Of a stretch of DNA of 64,000 nt, positions 44,666 to 53,603 are shown piece after piece (the stretch's first letter is position 1; the number at the start of each line of letters is the position of its first letter). This DNA is from JAHEZL01 sp964406465. GTDB lineage: Bacteria; Bacteroidota; Bacteroidia; Flavobacteriales_C; GCA-002722245. Below the pieces are notes generated by a model. The model searched no databases. It was not told where the DNA came from and saw only the letters and a list, made by a program, of their open reading frames with translations. Where the stretch lies: positions 1 to 64,000 of the forward strand of contig CAYORT010000009.1 in assembly GCA_964406465.1 (NCBI GenBank). The letters run 5' to 3'. The position numbers were made by a program, and so were the translations under genes.

Positions 44666-47600
44666 ATGGAAAAACAATTACTCATTGCTTGCGCATTGAT
44701 TTGCGGGGCATTTTACAATTCCTACGGACAACAATTCTGGGAAATGATTGAACAGGGCACCTACTCTGTTCAGGAAATTCAAAAAGCAGCTGAAGCTTAT
44801 TTTGATATTCACGGCCGTGAAAAAGGTTCGGGATACAAGCAATTCAAAATGTGGGAGCACCACGCTTTGATGGAAGCCAATGAAAAAGGCTTGTTATTAC
44901 CAGGCAATGAAGAAGAGCAAATCATGAAGAAGTTTAGAGCTTCTTTGCCTAAAACACAGGTTTTAGCTACAACAGCCAATTGGTCTGAAATGGGACCAAA
45001 CAAACGAAACCCCACTAGCAGTTGGAATCCGGGAGTTGGTCGAGTTGAATGCTTATCGGTAGACCCCAATAATTACAATCATATTCTTGTAGGTTCGCCA
45101 ACGGGCGGAGCATGGAAGACAACAGACGGAGGTACTACATGGACTCCACTTTCTGACTTTTCCGATAATATGAACATGCTATCTGTTGCTATCGACCCAA
45201 ACAATTCTTCTACTTACTTCTTAGGAACGACTTCTGGCATATATAAATCAACCAACGCGGGAGGTAGTTTTACAAAAGTATACAACACCTCATCGATCAA
45301 AAAAATAATGATAAAGCCAGATGATTCACAAATCATTATAGCCGCAACATCTGGTGGACTGATAAGATCGACTAATGGCGGTACTACTTGGTCTACAGTA
45401 AGTAATGGCGGACATTACGACATCGAGTTCAAGCCCGGCGTACCTAATACCGTATATGCTTGCGCATCTGGAGTTGTGAAATATTCTTCCGACGGAGGTG
45501 CAACTTGGACCAACTCAACTGGATTTAGTGGATCAGAATGTCGATTAGCGGTAACCGCTGCCGATGCAGCATATGTTTATGTTATCAATAGCTCTGCTGC
45601 AGTTTACCGCTCAACAAATAGCGGAACATCATTTTCAGCAATGGGTAACACAACCGATATCTTTGGCGGTTTATCATGGTATGGCATGGGATTTTCGGTT
45701 TCAAATGCAAATAAAAACATATTGTTTGGAGGATGCTTTGAATTTTACAAATCTACCGATGGCGGAGCAACATTCAATAAACAAATTTCATGGCTGTGGT
45801 CTGGCAACCCATCTACTTACATTCACGCCGATATGCATGCTTGTGAAACATATGGATCATTTTTATTTACTGGTACCGATGGTGGTATTCATAAAGGAAG
45901 CAACGAAGGAACCTCATTTGTGGATTTATCTACCGGCTTAGGAATTCGTCAGTTATATTGTATCGGACTTTCAAAAACAGAATCGGGTAAAGTTTTAGGT
46001 GGCGCCCAAGATGAAGGTACTGTTGTATATAGAACAATAGACAACAAATGGTACGAATGGCTTGGTGCAGATGGAATGGAGGCATTTGTTGACTGGAACA
46101 ACTCAAATGTTCTTGTGGGAACATCTCAAAATGGAAGCATCTACATTTCTACCAACAATGGAAGCAGTTATTCTGGAAAAGGAAAACCCGGAGGATTAGA
46201 TGGCAACTGGGTTACCCCCGTGGAACAAGATCCTGTTGATGCTACAACATTCTATGTAGGAAATGCAAATCTCTACAAAGCTACCTTACCGGGCGGAACC
46301 TTTACCTTAGTTGCTGCTAGTCCAGGAGGAAATTTCTCACAAATAAAAGTAGCACCTACAAACAACAATATTATTTATTCATCAACTGGAGCTGCTTTGT
46401 ACAAATCCACAGACAAAGGATTGAATTGGACGAATATTTACAATGGAATAAGTGGAAACATCAACAATATAGCGATTGACCCTGACGATGAGAATCGCGT
46501 TGCTATTGCCACCACAGGTTCTGCAAAAGTTTATGTTACTACTAATGGTGGCACAACATGGACTAGCAAACTACTAAACCTTCCAGCCATATCTGCAAAT
46601 TGCGTGGTTTATAAAGCTGGTAGTGAAAACGGATTATATGTAGGAATGTCATCTGGCGTTTACTACATAGATGATAATTTAGCGAACTGGCAAACTTTTT
46701 CCGACAACCTTCCTTATATTTCAGTAAAGGAAATTGAAATAGACGAAACAGGTGGCTATGTTTATGTAGGGACTTATGGAAGAGGTATTTGGAAATCTCC
46801 AATTTACACAACCGGTCCGGCAGCACAAAAAGACGTTCAAGCGGTTTCAATCAACAATGTAACGATAAACGGCTGTGGGCTTTCAGTATCACCTACAGTT
46901 ACCATTAAGAATAAAGGTGCAGAAACATTGAATAGCTTAACCGTTCAAATATATTTGAACAATGTGCTTGATTCAACCATAAATTTAACAGGCTTAAGCA
47001 TTGCAAAAAATGCCAGCACAAATGTGGCCTTGGGTAACCTAACAGGTATCGATGGCGCCAACTCCTTTAAAGTTGTGTTGAGTAATGTAAACGGTGGTGT
47101 CGATGAAAATTTGTTAGACAATGAAGTGATAAGTAATCCCAACTTTCAAGATGGTGTAGCCCATAGATTTTACATCGATGATAATTCTAAAAACAATGCT
47201 TTGGTTTGGACCATCAAGCAAAACAACAACACCATTAAATCATCTGCCAACATCACTCCCACAAGTAATGCGGGTGTAACTTCATATGATTTCTGTTTGG
47301 CCGCAGGATGCTACGACATCAATATAAGTAATGCATTTAATTCGGGATCTTGCACAACTCCTGCCTGGAATAGCTCAACAGTTTATGTTGGTGATGCTAC
47401 GCTCGGAAATGGAAATGGCGAAGTTGTTTCGTACAATGGCAATAAGTACAGAGCACAATGGTGGACACAAGGTAATGCACCAGGATCAAATAGTGTATGG
47501 TTAAATTTAGGCACATGTGTTTCAAGTAATCCGGCTGATAAATTAGGATTCAAAAATGTAAGTGGGAACAGCACTTATTTTGAAACCACAGTTGCGAACT

Positions 47601-48424
47601 ACACTTCGCCTGTAAACCATCAATTCTGCAATGGAGTATCGTTAGGCGTTGATTTTTCTGCCAACAACACCAATGTGAAAAATTGCGAAAATGTTACTTT
47701 CACCGCCAATATAACCAACGGAACAGGAACAACCTATCTTTGGAATTTTGGTGCTGGAGCAACTCCTGCTACTGCCAATACAGCTGGTCCGCATGTTGTA
47801 AGCTATTCTTCAGTTGGAGCAAAAGATGTTACGCTTACGGTAAATAGTATTCAGCAAAGCAAAACATCGTACATTACTGTTGTGCAAGATCTAAATATTG
47901 CCGCAACCGCAGATGTTCAATTAACAGGAGGCTCATTGCCCGCTTGTCCGAATGACCCTTTAGAATTCACCGCTAATGTGACCAATGCAGGAAGTAATCC
48001 AACATACAAATGGTACAATGGATTAAATGTAGTGCAAACTGGCTCATCTAATATTTATAATACCTCAACATACAATGATGGAGATGAGATTAGATGTGAA
48101 TTAACCTCAAATCAAAACTGCGTAGTGAGTAATGTTATAACTTCAAATCCGTTAACTATCAATGTTGATGTATGCACAGGAGTGAATGAAGTATTGAAAA
48201 AGCAAATCAATATCTTCCCTAATCCAGCAAACTCTTTATTAAACATCAACTACGAAGGAAGCGACGCTATTCAGTATAGAATTTACAATAGTATTGGTCA
48301 GACTTTAACCATGGGTACTATGTATGGAGCTAAGAAAATTGATTTTAGCACCTACGCCAATGGAATTTACTATGTAGAAATTGTTGTTGGAGAGAATAAG
48401 CTGGTGCAACAAATTGTGAAATAA
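44666..48424 (+). CDS. VPS10/BNR-repeat secreted protein with T9SS type A sorting domain
   Basis: The 1252-residue product has a signal peptide (to about 21) and a propeptide-like helical part (about 22-95). It then has a long run of BNR/sortilin-type blades (about 100-710), each with wording such as WKTTDGGTTWTPLS or YKSTDKGLNWTNI. CARDB-like and PKD-like domains follow (YLWNFGAGATPATAN), and the last 75 residues (INIFPNPANSLLNINYEG ... GIYYVEIVVGENKLVQQIVK) are the T9SS type A domain. Such propellers occur in sialidase-like and xyloglucanase-like enzymes and in adhesins. The Asp-box is common, but no catalytic set is clear. Confidence 0.9.
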   Translation: MEKQLLIACALICGAFYNSYGQQFWEMIEQGTYSVQEIQKAAEAYFDIHGREKGSGYKQFKMWEHHALMEANEKGLLLPGNEEEQIMKKFRASLPKTQVLATTANWSEMGPNKRNPTSSWNPGVGRVECLSVDPNNYNHILVGSPTGGAWKTTDGGTTWTPLSDFSDNMNMLSVAIDPNNSSTYFLGTTSGIYKSTNAGGSFTKVYNTSSIKKIMIKPDDSQIIIAATSGGLIRSTNGGTTWSTVSNGGHYDIEFKPGVPNTVYACASGVVKYSSDGGATWTNSTGFSGSECRLAVTAADAAYVYVINSSAAVYRSTNSGTSFSAMGNTTDIFGGLSWYGMGFSVSNANKNILFGGCFEFYKSTDGGATFNKQISWLWSGNPSTYIHADMHACETYGSFLFTGTDGGIHKGSNEGTSFVDLSTGLGIRQLYCIGLSKTESGKVLGGAQDEGTVVYRTIDNKWYEWLGADGMEAFVDWNNSNVLVGTSQNGSIYISTNNGSSYSGKGKPGGLDGNWVTPVEQDPVDATTFYVGNANLYKATLPGGTFTLVAASPGGNFSQIKVAPTNNNIIYSSTGAALYKSTDKGLNWTNIYNGISGNINNIAIDPDDENRVAIATTGSAKVYVTTNGGTTWTSKLLNLPAISANCVVYKAGSENGLYVGMSSGVYYIDDNLANWQTFSDNLPYISVKEIEIDETGGYVYVGTYGRGIWKSPIYTTGPAAQKDVQAVSINNVTINGCGLSVSPTVTIKNKGAETLNSLTVQIYLNNVLDSTINLTGLSIAKNASTNVALGNLTGIDGANSFKVVLSNVNGGVDENLLDNEVISNPNFQDGVAHRFYIDDNSKNNALVWTIKQNNNTIKSSANITPTSNAGVTSYDFCLAAGCYDINISNAFNSGSCTTPAWNSSTVYVGDATLGNGNGEVVSYNGNKYRAQWWTQGNAPGSNSVWLNLGTCVSSNPADKLGFKNVSGNSTYFETTVANYTSPVNHQFCNGVSLGVDFSANNTNVKNCENVTFTANITNGTGTTYLWNFGAGATPATANTAGPHVVSYSSVGAKDVTLTVNSIQQSKTSYITVVQDLNIAATADVQLTGGSLPACPNDPLEFTANVTNAGSNPTYKWYNGLNVVQTGSSNIYNTSTYNDGDEIRCELTSNQNCVVSNVITSNPLTINVDVCTGVNEVLKKQINIFPNPANSLLNINYEGSDAIQYRIYNSIGQTLTMGTMYGAKKIDFSTYANGIYYVEIVVGENKLVQQIVK

Positions 48425-48439
48425 GACAAACAAGAAAAT

Positions 48440-48472
48440 AAAAAGAGCCCCGAAAAAATCGGGGCTCTTTTT
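48440..48472. terminator. Bidirectional intrinsic terminator
   Basis: AAAAAGAGCCCCGA pairs with TCGGGGCTCTTTTT around an AAAAA loop. It lies between the convergent T9SS gene and priA. Confidence 0.95.
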
Positions 48473-50929
48473 TTAATTCGGATCTATATCTACAATTAAT
48501 CGACACTTTTTAAATGGATCTGTGGTGTTAAACACATCCATTTTGTGTTGAATGATTTCCTTCACTTTAGCGATAGGCAGGGTACGCGGTACTTTAACTA
48601 AAATCTCTTTGATATATTCTCCTCTTATTCGCGAGATTGCTGGGAATTCGGGACCGAAAACATCCATTTCCACCAACGCAGAACGAAGATGATCTGCCAA
48701 GAAATTTGCTGCAGCATTGAGCAATTCGGCGCTAGGATGTTTTACTGTTAGATTGATAAATCGAACAAAAGGTGGATAATGTAAATTACGTCTTTGAAGA
48801 ATTTCTGAATGGTACAATGCTTCGTAATTACTGTCGATCACATATTGAATCACATTGTGATTAGGATTATAAGTTTGAATCACCACCTTTCCTCTTTTGT
48901 TTTTTCTACCGGCTCTACCACTTACTTGCGACATCAGCTGATAGGCTCTTTCGTGCGCACGAAAATCGGGAAAATTCAACATTTGATCTGCGTTTAAAAC
49001 GCCCACCAATGCCACATTATCGAAATCGAGACCTTTAGAAATCATTTGAGTACCAACTAAAATATCGATGTTTCTATCTTCAAAATCGGCAATAATTTGT
49101 TGGTATGAATTTTTGGTGCGTGTAGTATCCCAATCCATTCTTCCAATCTTAGCTTTTGGAAAAAATTGCTTGATATCTTCTTCTATTTTTTGCGTTCCAA
49201 AGCCCACCAATTCTAATTCTAAACTTCCGCACGCTGTGCAATCAAGTCCTTTCTTCTCTGAATATCCGCAGTAATGGCATTTCAATAAGTTGGTGAACTT
49301 GTGATAAGTTAAACTCACGTCGCATTTGGTACATTTGGGAATATGTCCGCATGTGCTACACTCCTGCACAGGAGCAAATCCCCTTCTATTTTGAAAGAGA
49401 ATAACCTGCTCTTTGTTCTCCAAGGCAGTTTCCATATTTTGAAGCAAGAGAGAAGAAAAAATTGAAGTCATCAATTTCTTCTTTTTCTCTGTTTGAACAT
49501 CGGCACATAAAATTTCGGGTAACATCACTCCGCCGTGACGTTTTTCTAATTTCACTAATCCATACTTACCCTGCACAGCATTATGATACGACTCAATAGA
49601 AGGAGTTGCCGACCCCATTAAAACCTTAGCTTTAAACTTAGAAGCCAACACCACTGCCATATCGCGTGCATGGTATCTTGGCGCAGGTTCTTGCTGTTTA
49701 AAACTAGCTTCATGCTCTTCATCAATAATAACCAAGGACAAATCTTGAAATGGCATAAATAAAGAAGAACGAGCACCTAATACCACTTTATATTCGCCAG
49801 TTAAAACTTTATTCCACACCTCTACCCTTTCGTTGTTGCTATATCTTGAATGATAAATACCTACAGCTCCACCAAAAACTTTGCGCAGTCGTGTAATGAT
49901 TTGAGTGGTTAAAGCGATTTCGGGTAATAAGTACAAAACTTGCTTACCAAGTTCTATTTGTTGCTGAATAAGTTGAATATATATTTCTGTTTTACCAGAA
50001 CCAGTAATGCCATGCAAAAGCACTACATCGTGTTTTTCAAAATTCTCTTGTATTTCCTTTTCTGCCTGCACTTGAATTTCATTGAGCGACTTTGCATCCA
50101 TCAATTGCTCGTCGTGTGCAGCCAACCTTCCACTTTCCCTTTGTTCTTCTACAAAAACGCCGCGTTTCATTAAAGCTTGTAACGCTGTTGCCGACACGTT
50201 TTCTAAACTTGTAAACTTCTTTTTTGAGATAGAAAAGGAATCTACGTTTTTTCCTGCAAGTGCAATAAAGCGCATTAATGCATCTTCTTGCTTTGCAGCT
50301 CTCGACAAAGAACTAAACAAGGCTTGTAGGGCCTCATCGCTGTGGTAATCTTTGCTTAGCGAAAGATACATTTCTAATTTGGGAGTATATGTTTCGCGAA
50401 GTTCTTCCTGAAAAAGGATAATCCCTCTTTCGTACAAAGATTTTAGCAGTGGATGAATGGTTTTTATTCCAACCACCTGAGAAACTTCAGAATAACTCAA
50501 TACATCTCTATGATTCAAAGCCTCTACAATCAAATACTCTCTGTCGCTGAGCTGTTCTCCTTCAATACTTTTTTCGGGATTTCTTAAAATTTGAGTTTCG
50601 CTAGAAATCAAAAAAGCCGAAGGCAAAGCAGCTTGCATCACTTCACCAACTGAGCACATATAGTAATGTGCTATCCATTCCCAAAACTCCATTTGAATGC
50701 TGTTCACTATAGGCATTTCATCCATCAAGGCAGAAATCTCCTTTGCTTCGTATTTACTAGGTTCAGTGGAATGCACAGCACGCACCAATCCGGTATAAAA
50801 TTTCGACTTCCCAAAAGGAACAACAACCCTTTGTCCGGGCGACAAAGCCGACTGCATTCCTTCAGCTACCTTATAAGTAAAGCAGCCCTTTATTGGAATT
50901 GGTAGAATTATGTCGGCAAATAAACTCAA
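48473..50929 (-). CDS. priA: Primosomal protein N' (replication restart helicase PriA)
   Basis: The 818-residue superfamily 2 helicase has an N-terminal 3'-DNA-binding domain (about 1-110), Walker A LLHGITGSGKTEIYI, the DEEH box in LVIIDEEHEASFKQQ, GSATPSIES, and the PriA zinc-binding insert with eight Cys (CSTCGHIPKCTKCD, CHYCG, CTACG). Motifs V and VI follow (ILVGTQMISKGLDFDNVALVG, QVSGRAGR). It reloads replication at stalled forks. Translation starts at TTG 50929. Confidence 0.95.
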   Translation of the reverse strand: MSLFADIILPIPIKGCFTYKVAEGMQSALSPGQRVVVPFGKSKFYTGLVRAVHSTEPSKYEAKEISALMDEMPIVNSIQMEFWEWIAHYYMCSVGEVMQAALPSAFLISSETQILRNPEKSIEGEQLSDREYLIVEALNHRDVLSYSEVSQVVGIKTIHPLLKSLYERGIILFQEELRETYTPKLEMYLSLSKDYHSDEALQALFSSLSRAAKQEDALMRFIALAGKNVDSFSISKKKFTSLENVSATALQALMKRGVFVEEQRESGRLAAHDEQLMDAKSLNEIQVQAEKEIQENFEKHDVVLLHGITGSGKTEIYIQLIQQQIELGKQVLYLLPEIALTTQIITRLRKVFGGAVGIYHSRYSNNERVEVWNKVLTGEYKVVLGARSSLFMPFQDLSLVIIDEEHEASFKQQEPAPRYHARDMAVVLASKFKAKVLMGSATPSIESYHNAVQGKYGLVKLEKRHGGVMLPEILCADVQTEKKKKLMTSIFSSLLLQNMETALENKEQVILFQNRRGFAPVQECSTCGHIPKCTKCDVSLTYHKFTNLLKCHYCGYSEKKGLDCTACGSLELELVGFGTQKIEEDIKQFFPKAKIGRMDWDTTRTKNSYQQIIADFEDRNIDILVGTQMISKGLDFDNVALVGVLNADQMLNFPDFRAHERAYQLMSQVSGRAGRKNKRGKVVIQTYNPNHNVIQYVIDSNYEALYHSEILQRRNLHYPPFVRFINLTVKHPSAELLNAAANFLADHLRSALVEMDVFGPEFPAISRIRGEYIKEILVKVPRTLPIAKVKEIIQHKMDVFNTTDPFKKCRLIVDIDPN

Positions 50930-50945
50930 TTGGGTATAAAATTAG

Positions 50946-50988
50946 AAAGTCTAAAGTTTCATGAAAAATACGTGAAACTTTAGACTTT
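50946..50988 (-). terminator. Hairpin between pfkA and priA
   Basis: A perfect 16-bp inverted repeat (AAAGTCTAAAGTTTCA and its complement, 11-base loop) follows the pfkA stop. The arms end in T-rich sequence but there is no long T-tract, so termination is likely but weak. It may also be an intergenic repeat. Confidence 0.55.
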
Positions 50989-51009
50989 AAACAAGTAATA
51001 TTAAACTTT

Positions 51010-51981
51010 TTATAAGGATAGCACCTCTGCCAAACGCAACAAATCGGGATTCATATCACCCGTATGTTTAATTGCGTTTTCAAACGGAGTGTAAGCAATC
51101 TTTTTATCTACGATACCAATCATCACATTTTTCTTACCGTTCACTAAAGCCTCAATAGCCGCCATTCCCATTTGAGAAGCTCGAACGCGTTCCATACATG
51201 TTGGAGAACCACCACGTTGAACGTGCCCCAGCACCACTACTCTTGTATCGTAATCAAATTTCTCTTTTACTTTCGCTGCTACTTCTGCCGCACCACCTTC
51301 TTTAGCACCTTCAGCAACAATGATGATAGAACTTTGTTTTTGGCGACGTTTACCATCTTCTAATCGCTTAATCAAATGATCTATATAGTGATCTTTCGAT
51401 TCAGGATATAGAATAGCCTCAGCACCGCAACCAATTCCTGAACGTAAGGCAATATAACCAGCGTCTTTACCCATTACCTCAACAATAAACAAACGATTGT
51501 GAGAATCGGCAGTATCGCGAATTTTATCAACTGCTTCAATAACTGTATTAAGGGCAGTATCATAACCTATTGTAAAATCGGTACCAATTAAATCGTTGTC
51601 GATGGTTCCTGGCAATCCAACAATAGGAAAATCATGCTCTTTATTGAACACCGACGCACCAGTAAAAGTACCATCGCCCCCTATCACTACTAAAGCCTCT
51701 ATGCCATGTTTTTTCAAATTATCGAAAGCAGTCTGGCGACCTTCTTTGGTCATAAAACGGGCACTGCGCATAGTTTTCAAAATAGTACCACCACGCTGAA
51801 TAATATTAGCAACAGATGAACTAGGCATTTCTATAAAATCGGCATCAATCAAACCATCATATCCTCTTCTTACTCCAACCACCTCAAACTTATGGTAAAT
51901 AGCTGTTCTTACAACTGCTCTTATCGCTGCGTTCATTCCTGGTGAATCTCCACCCGATGTTAAAACTCCAATTTTCTTCAT
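51010..51981 (-). CDS. pfkA: ATP-dependent 6-phosphofructokinase
   Basis: The 323-residue enzyme phosphorylates fructose 6-phosphate. Markers are GVLTSGGDSPGMNAAIRAVVR (ATP site), VVIGGDGTFTGA, LPGTIDNDLIGTDFTIGYDTA with the catalytic Asp, and VVVLGHVQRGGSPTCMERV. The Gly in the GGDGT segment is that of ATP-dependent rather than pyrophosphate-dependent enzymes. Length is standard for PfkA. Confidence 0.95.
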   Translation of the reverse strand: MKKIGVLTSGGDSPGMNAAIRAVVRTAIYHKFEVVGVRRGYDGLIDADFIEMPSSSVANIIQRGGTILKTMRSARFMTKEGRQTAFDNLKKHGIEALVVIGGDGTFTGASVFNKEHDFPIVGLPGTIDNDLIGTDFTIGYDTALNTVIEAVDKIRDTADSHNRLFIVEVMGKDAGYIALRSGIGCGAEAILYPESKDHYIDHLIKRLEDGKRRQKQSSIIIVAEGAKEGGAAEVAAKVKEKFDYDTRVVVLGHVQRGGSPTCMERVRASQMGMAAIEALVNGKKNVMIGIVDKKIAYTPFENAIKHTGDMNPDLLRLAEVLSL

Positions 51982-52011
51982 TACAATAGGTTAAAATTAT
52001 CTTCCAACGGG

Positions 52012-52019
52012 CAAATATA
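52012..52019 (-). promoter_or_regulatory. Likely -7 box of the pfkA promoter
   Basis: TATATTTG on the minus strand lies 31 bases before ATG of pfkA. A clear -33 element was not found in the T-rich stretch behind it. Confidence 0.45.
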
Positions 52020-52197
52020 GATAAACATTCTTTTTTTTTTATAAATACCTCGTAAATTAATTTAAAGAAATTAGAGGTTATTAAGAAGGTTTTTTTATTA
52101 TTGCATAATGAATTCTTTAATTGGGCTGCTTATATAGTAGCTAAATTGTAGAAGGAATAAAGGTATTTGAACTAAATCTATAGATAAACTGATGTGT

Positions 52198-53091
52198 ATG
52201 AACATTAGAAAATTAATCACAAGAGTTCCTTTGGCTATTATTGGGCTAACTCTATTTACTGCCTGCGATGACACTGTAGATCCTACAACTGACCCAGCTG
52301 GCGTTAAACCTCCAGATATTGGTACTACGCACTTAGTAGGAGGAGAAATTTTTAGCATCCCATCTCCGGTAGAGTTTTCTCTATTGCTGAAGAAAAGTGG
52401 TGCTAAATACAATGCATCAATTTTAAATAAAGAGAACAAAATAGATCAATACACTACTAAATATGCTTGGGCATTGAATTTAGGTGTTTATGGTGCTGAT
52501 TTAGGTTATACTTCTATTTATGACCACTCTGATGACGCAATGAAATACATGAAAAATGTAAACAAGTTATTAGACAAATTGGAATTGATGGCAGCTTTCA
52601 ACAAAGCTACCTTAGATAGAATCAAGAAAAACATCGACAATAAAGACTCATTGTTGCAATTGGTTTCAAGCACTTACAGAGATTGCGACCACTATCTAAA
52701 AAACAACAAGAAAGAAGATGTTGGTGCTTTAATCGTAACTGGCGGATGGTTGGAAAGTATGTATTTAGCAATCAATACTGCTGGCGCGAAACCACACCCA
52801 GATGTTATCAAAAGAATCGCTGAACAAAAATTGTCAATCGACAACTTAATCAACATGGTAAGCAAACATACTTCTGATGACGATATGATCATGCTTTACA
52901 ACAAGTTGAATGAAATTAAAGAGCAGTACGACAAGGTAACTTTTAAGTACACTTTTGTTGAACCAGTTACTGATAACGCTAACAAAATCACTACTATCAA
53001 GTCGAAGACTGAGCCTCAAATGAGTGATGAAGTTTACAAAGTTATCTCTGAAAAAATCACTTCATTAAGAAACCACATCGTACAAAATTAA
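52198..53091 (+). CDS. Conserved-looking lipoprotein, unknown function
   Basis: I choose ATG 52198 (MNIRKLITRVPLAIIGLTLFTAC), giving a lipoprotein of 297 residues with Cys at 23; ATG 52192 is two codons upstream. After a Thr/Asp/Pro-rich linker comes an all-helical domain (IPSPVEFSLLLKKSGAKYNASIL, YAWALNLGVYGADLGYTSIY) ending near the C-terminus. The body has no known catalytic motif. It looks like a conserved Bacteroidota family of unknown role, usually followed, I believe, by a gene such as the next one. That is from memory and not checked. Confidence 0.7.
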   Translation: MNIRKLITRVPLAIIGLTLFTACDDTVDPTTDPAGVKPPDIGTTHLVGGEIFSIPSPVEFSLLLKKSGAKYNASILNKENKIDQYTTKYAWALNLGVYGADLGYTSIYDHSDDAMKYMKNVNKLLDKLELMAAFNKATLDRIKKNIDNKDSLLQLVSSTYRDCDHYLKNNKKEDVGALIVTGGWLESMYLAINTAGAKPHPDVIKRIAEQKLSIDNLINMVSKHTSDDDMIMLYNKLNEIKEQYDKVTFKYTFVEPVTDNANKITTIKSKTEPQMSDEVYKVISEKITSLRNHIVQN

Positions 53092-53103
53092 TTCTGGCAG
53101 AAC

Positions 53104-53526
53104 ATGAAAAAGCTTCTTATTACAGCTCTAATTACAGGATTTACAGCAATATCATTCAACGCAAAGGCGCAGATGTGTGATACCATTGCTGATTTCTGTG
53201 GAAAATTTTTCACTTCAGCTTACATCTCTGACGGACAATCGTACCGTGCTTTGTTGGTTGATGATCAAACTGCAGAATTTCAAACTACATTCTTCGGTGG
53301 AACTCAATACAGAATTGCCGCTTGTAGCGGTTTTTCTGAAAACGCTTTGGTTTTTAGAGTAAAAGATCAAGAAGGACACATCCTTTTCGATAGCTCTAAA
53401 CACAGCAACATGCCTTCTTGGGATTTTAAAGTAGAATCTACTTTAGAAGTGACTATTGAGGCTGAATTAGACCAAACCTATACAAAATCGGGATGTGCTG
53501 TAATTTTGATAGGGTTTAAACAATAA
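53104..53526 (+). CDS. Small secreted protein paired with the preceding lipoprotein
   Basis: The 140-residue product has a signal peptide (MKKLLITALITGFTAISFNAKA) and a compact beta-rich domain with Cys residues (MCDTIADFC, AACSGF, SGCAV) and the segment ISDGQSYRALLVDDQTAEFQTTFFGG. It is 12 bases after the lipoprotein gene, so the two are cotranscribed. A strong terminator follows. The function is unknown. Confidence 0.75.
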   Translation: MKKLLITALITGFTAISFNAKAQMCDTIADFCGKFFTSAYISDGQSYRALLVDDQTAEFQTTFFGGTQYRIAACSGFSENALVFRVKDQEGHILFDSSKHSNMPSWDFKVESTLEVTIEAELDQTYTKSGCAVILIGFKQ

Positions 53527-53548
53527 ATATTAATGACGAAATATTTTG

Positions 53549-53583
53549 AAAGGCGCTGGTTTATATCAGCGCCTTTTTTTATT
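53549..53583 (+). terminator. Intrinsic terminator after the lipoprotein/secreted protein pair
   Basis: AAAGGCGCTG pairs with CAGCGCCTTT, with an 8-base loop, followed by a T-rich run. It suggests that the ABC transporter gene 20 bases on depends on read-through or on its own start. Confidence 0.88.
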
Positions 53584-53603
53584 TTTATCTCCAGCGCAAA
53601 AGA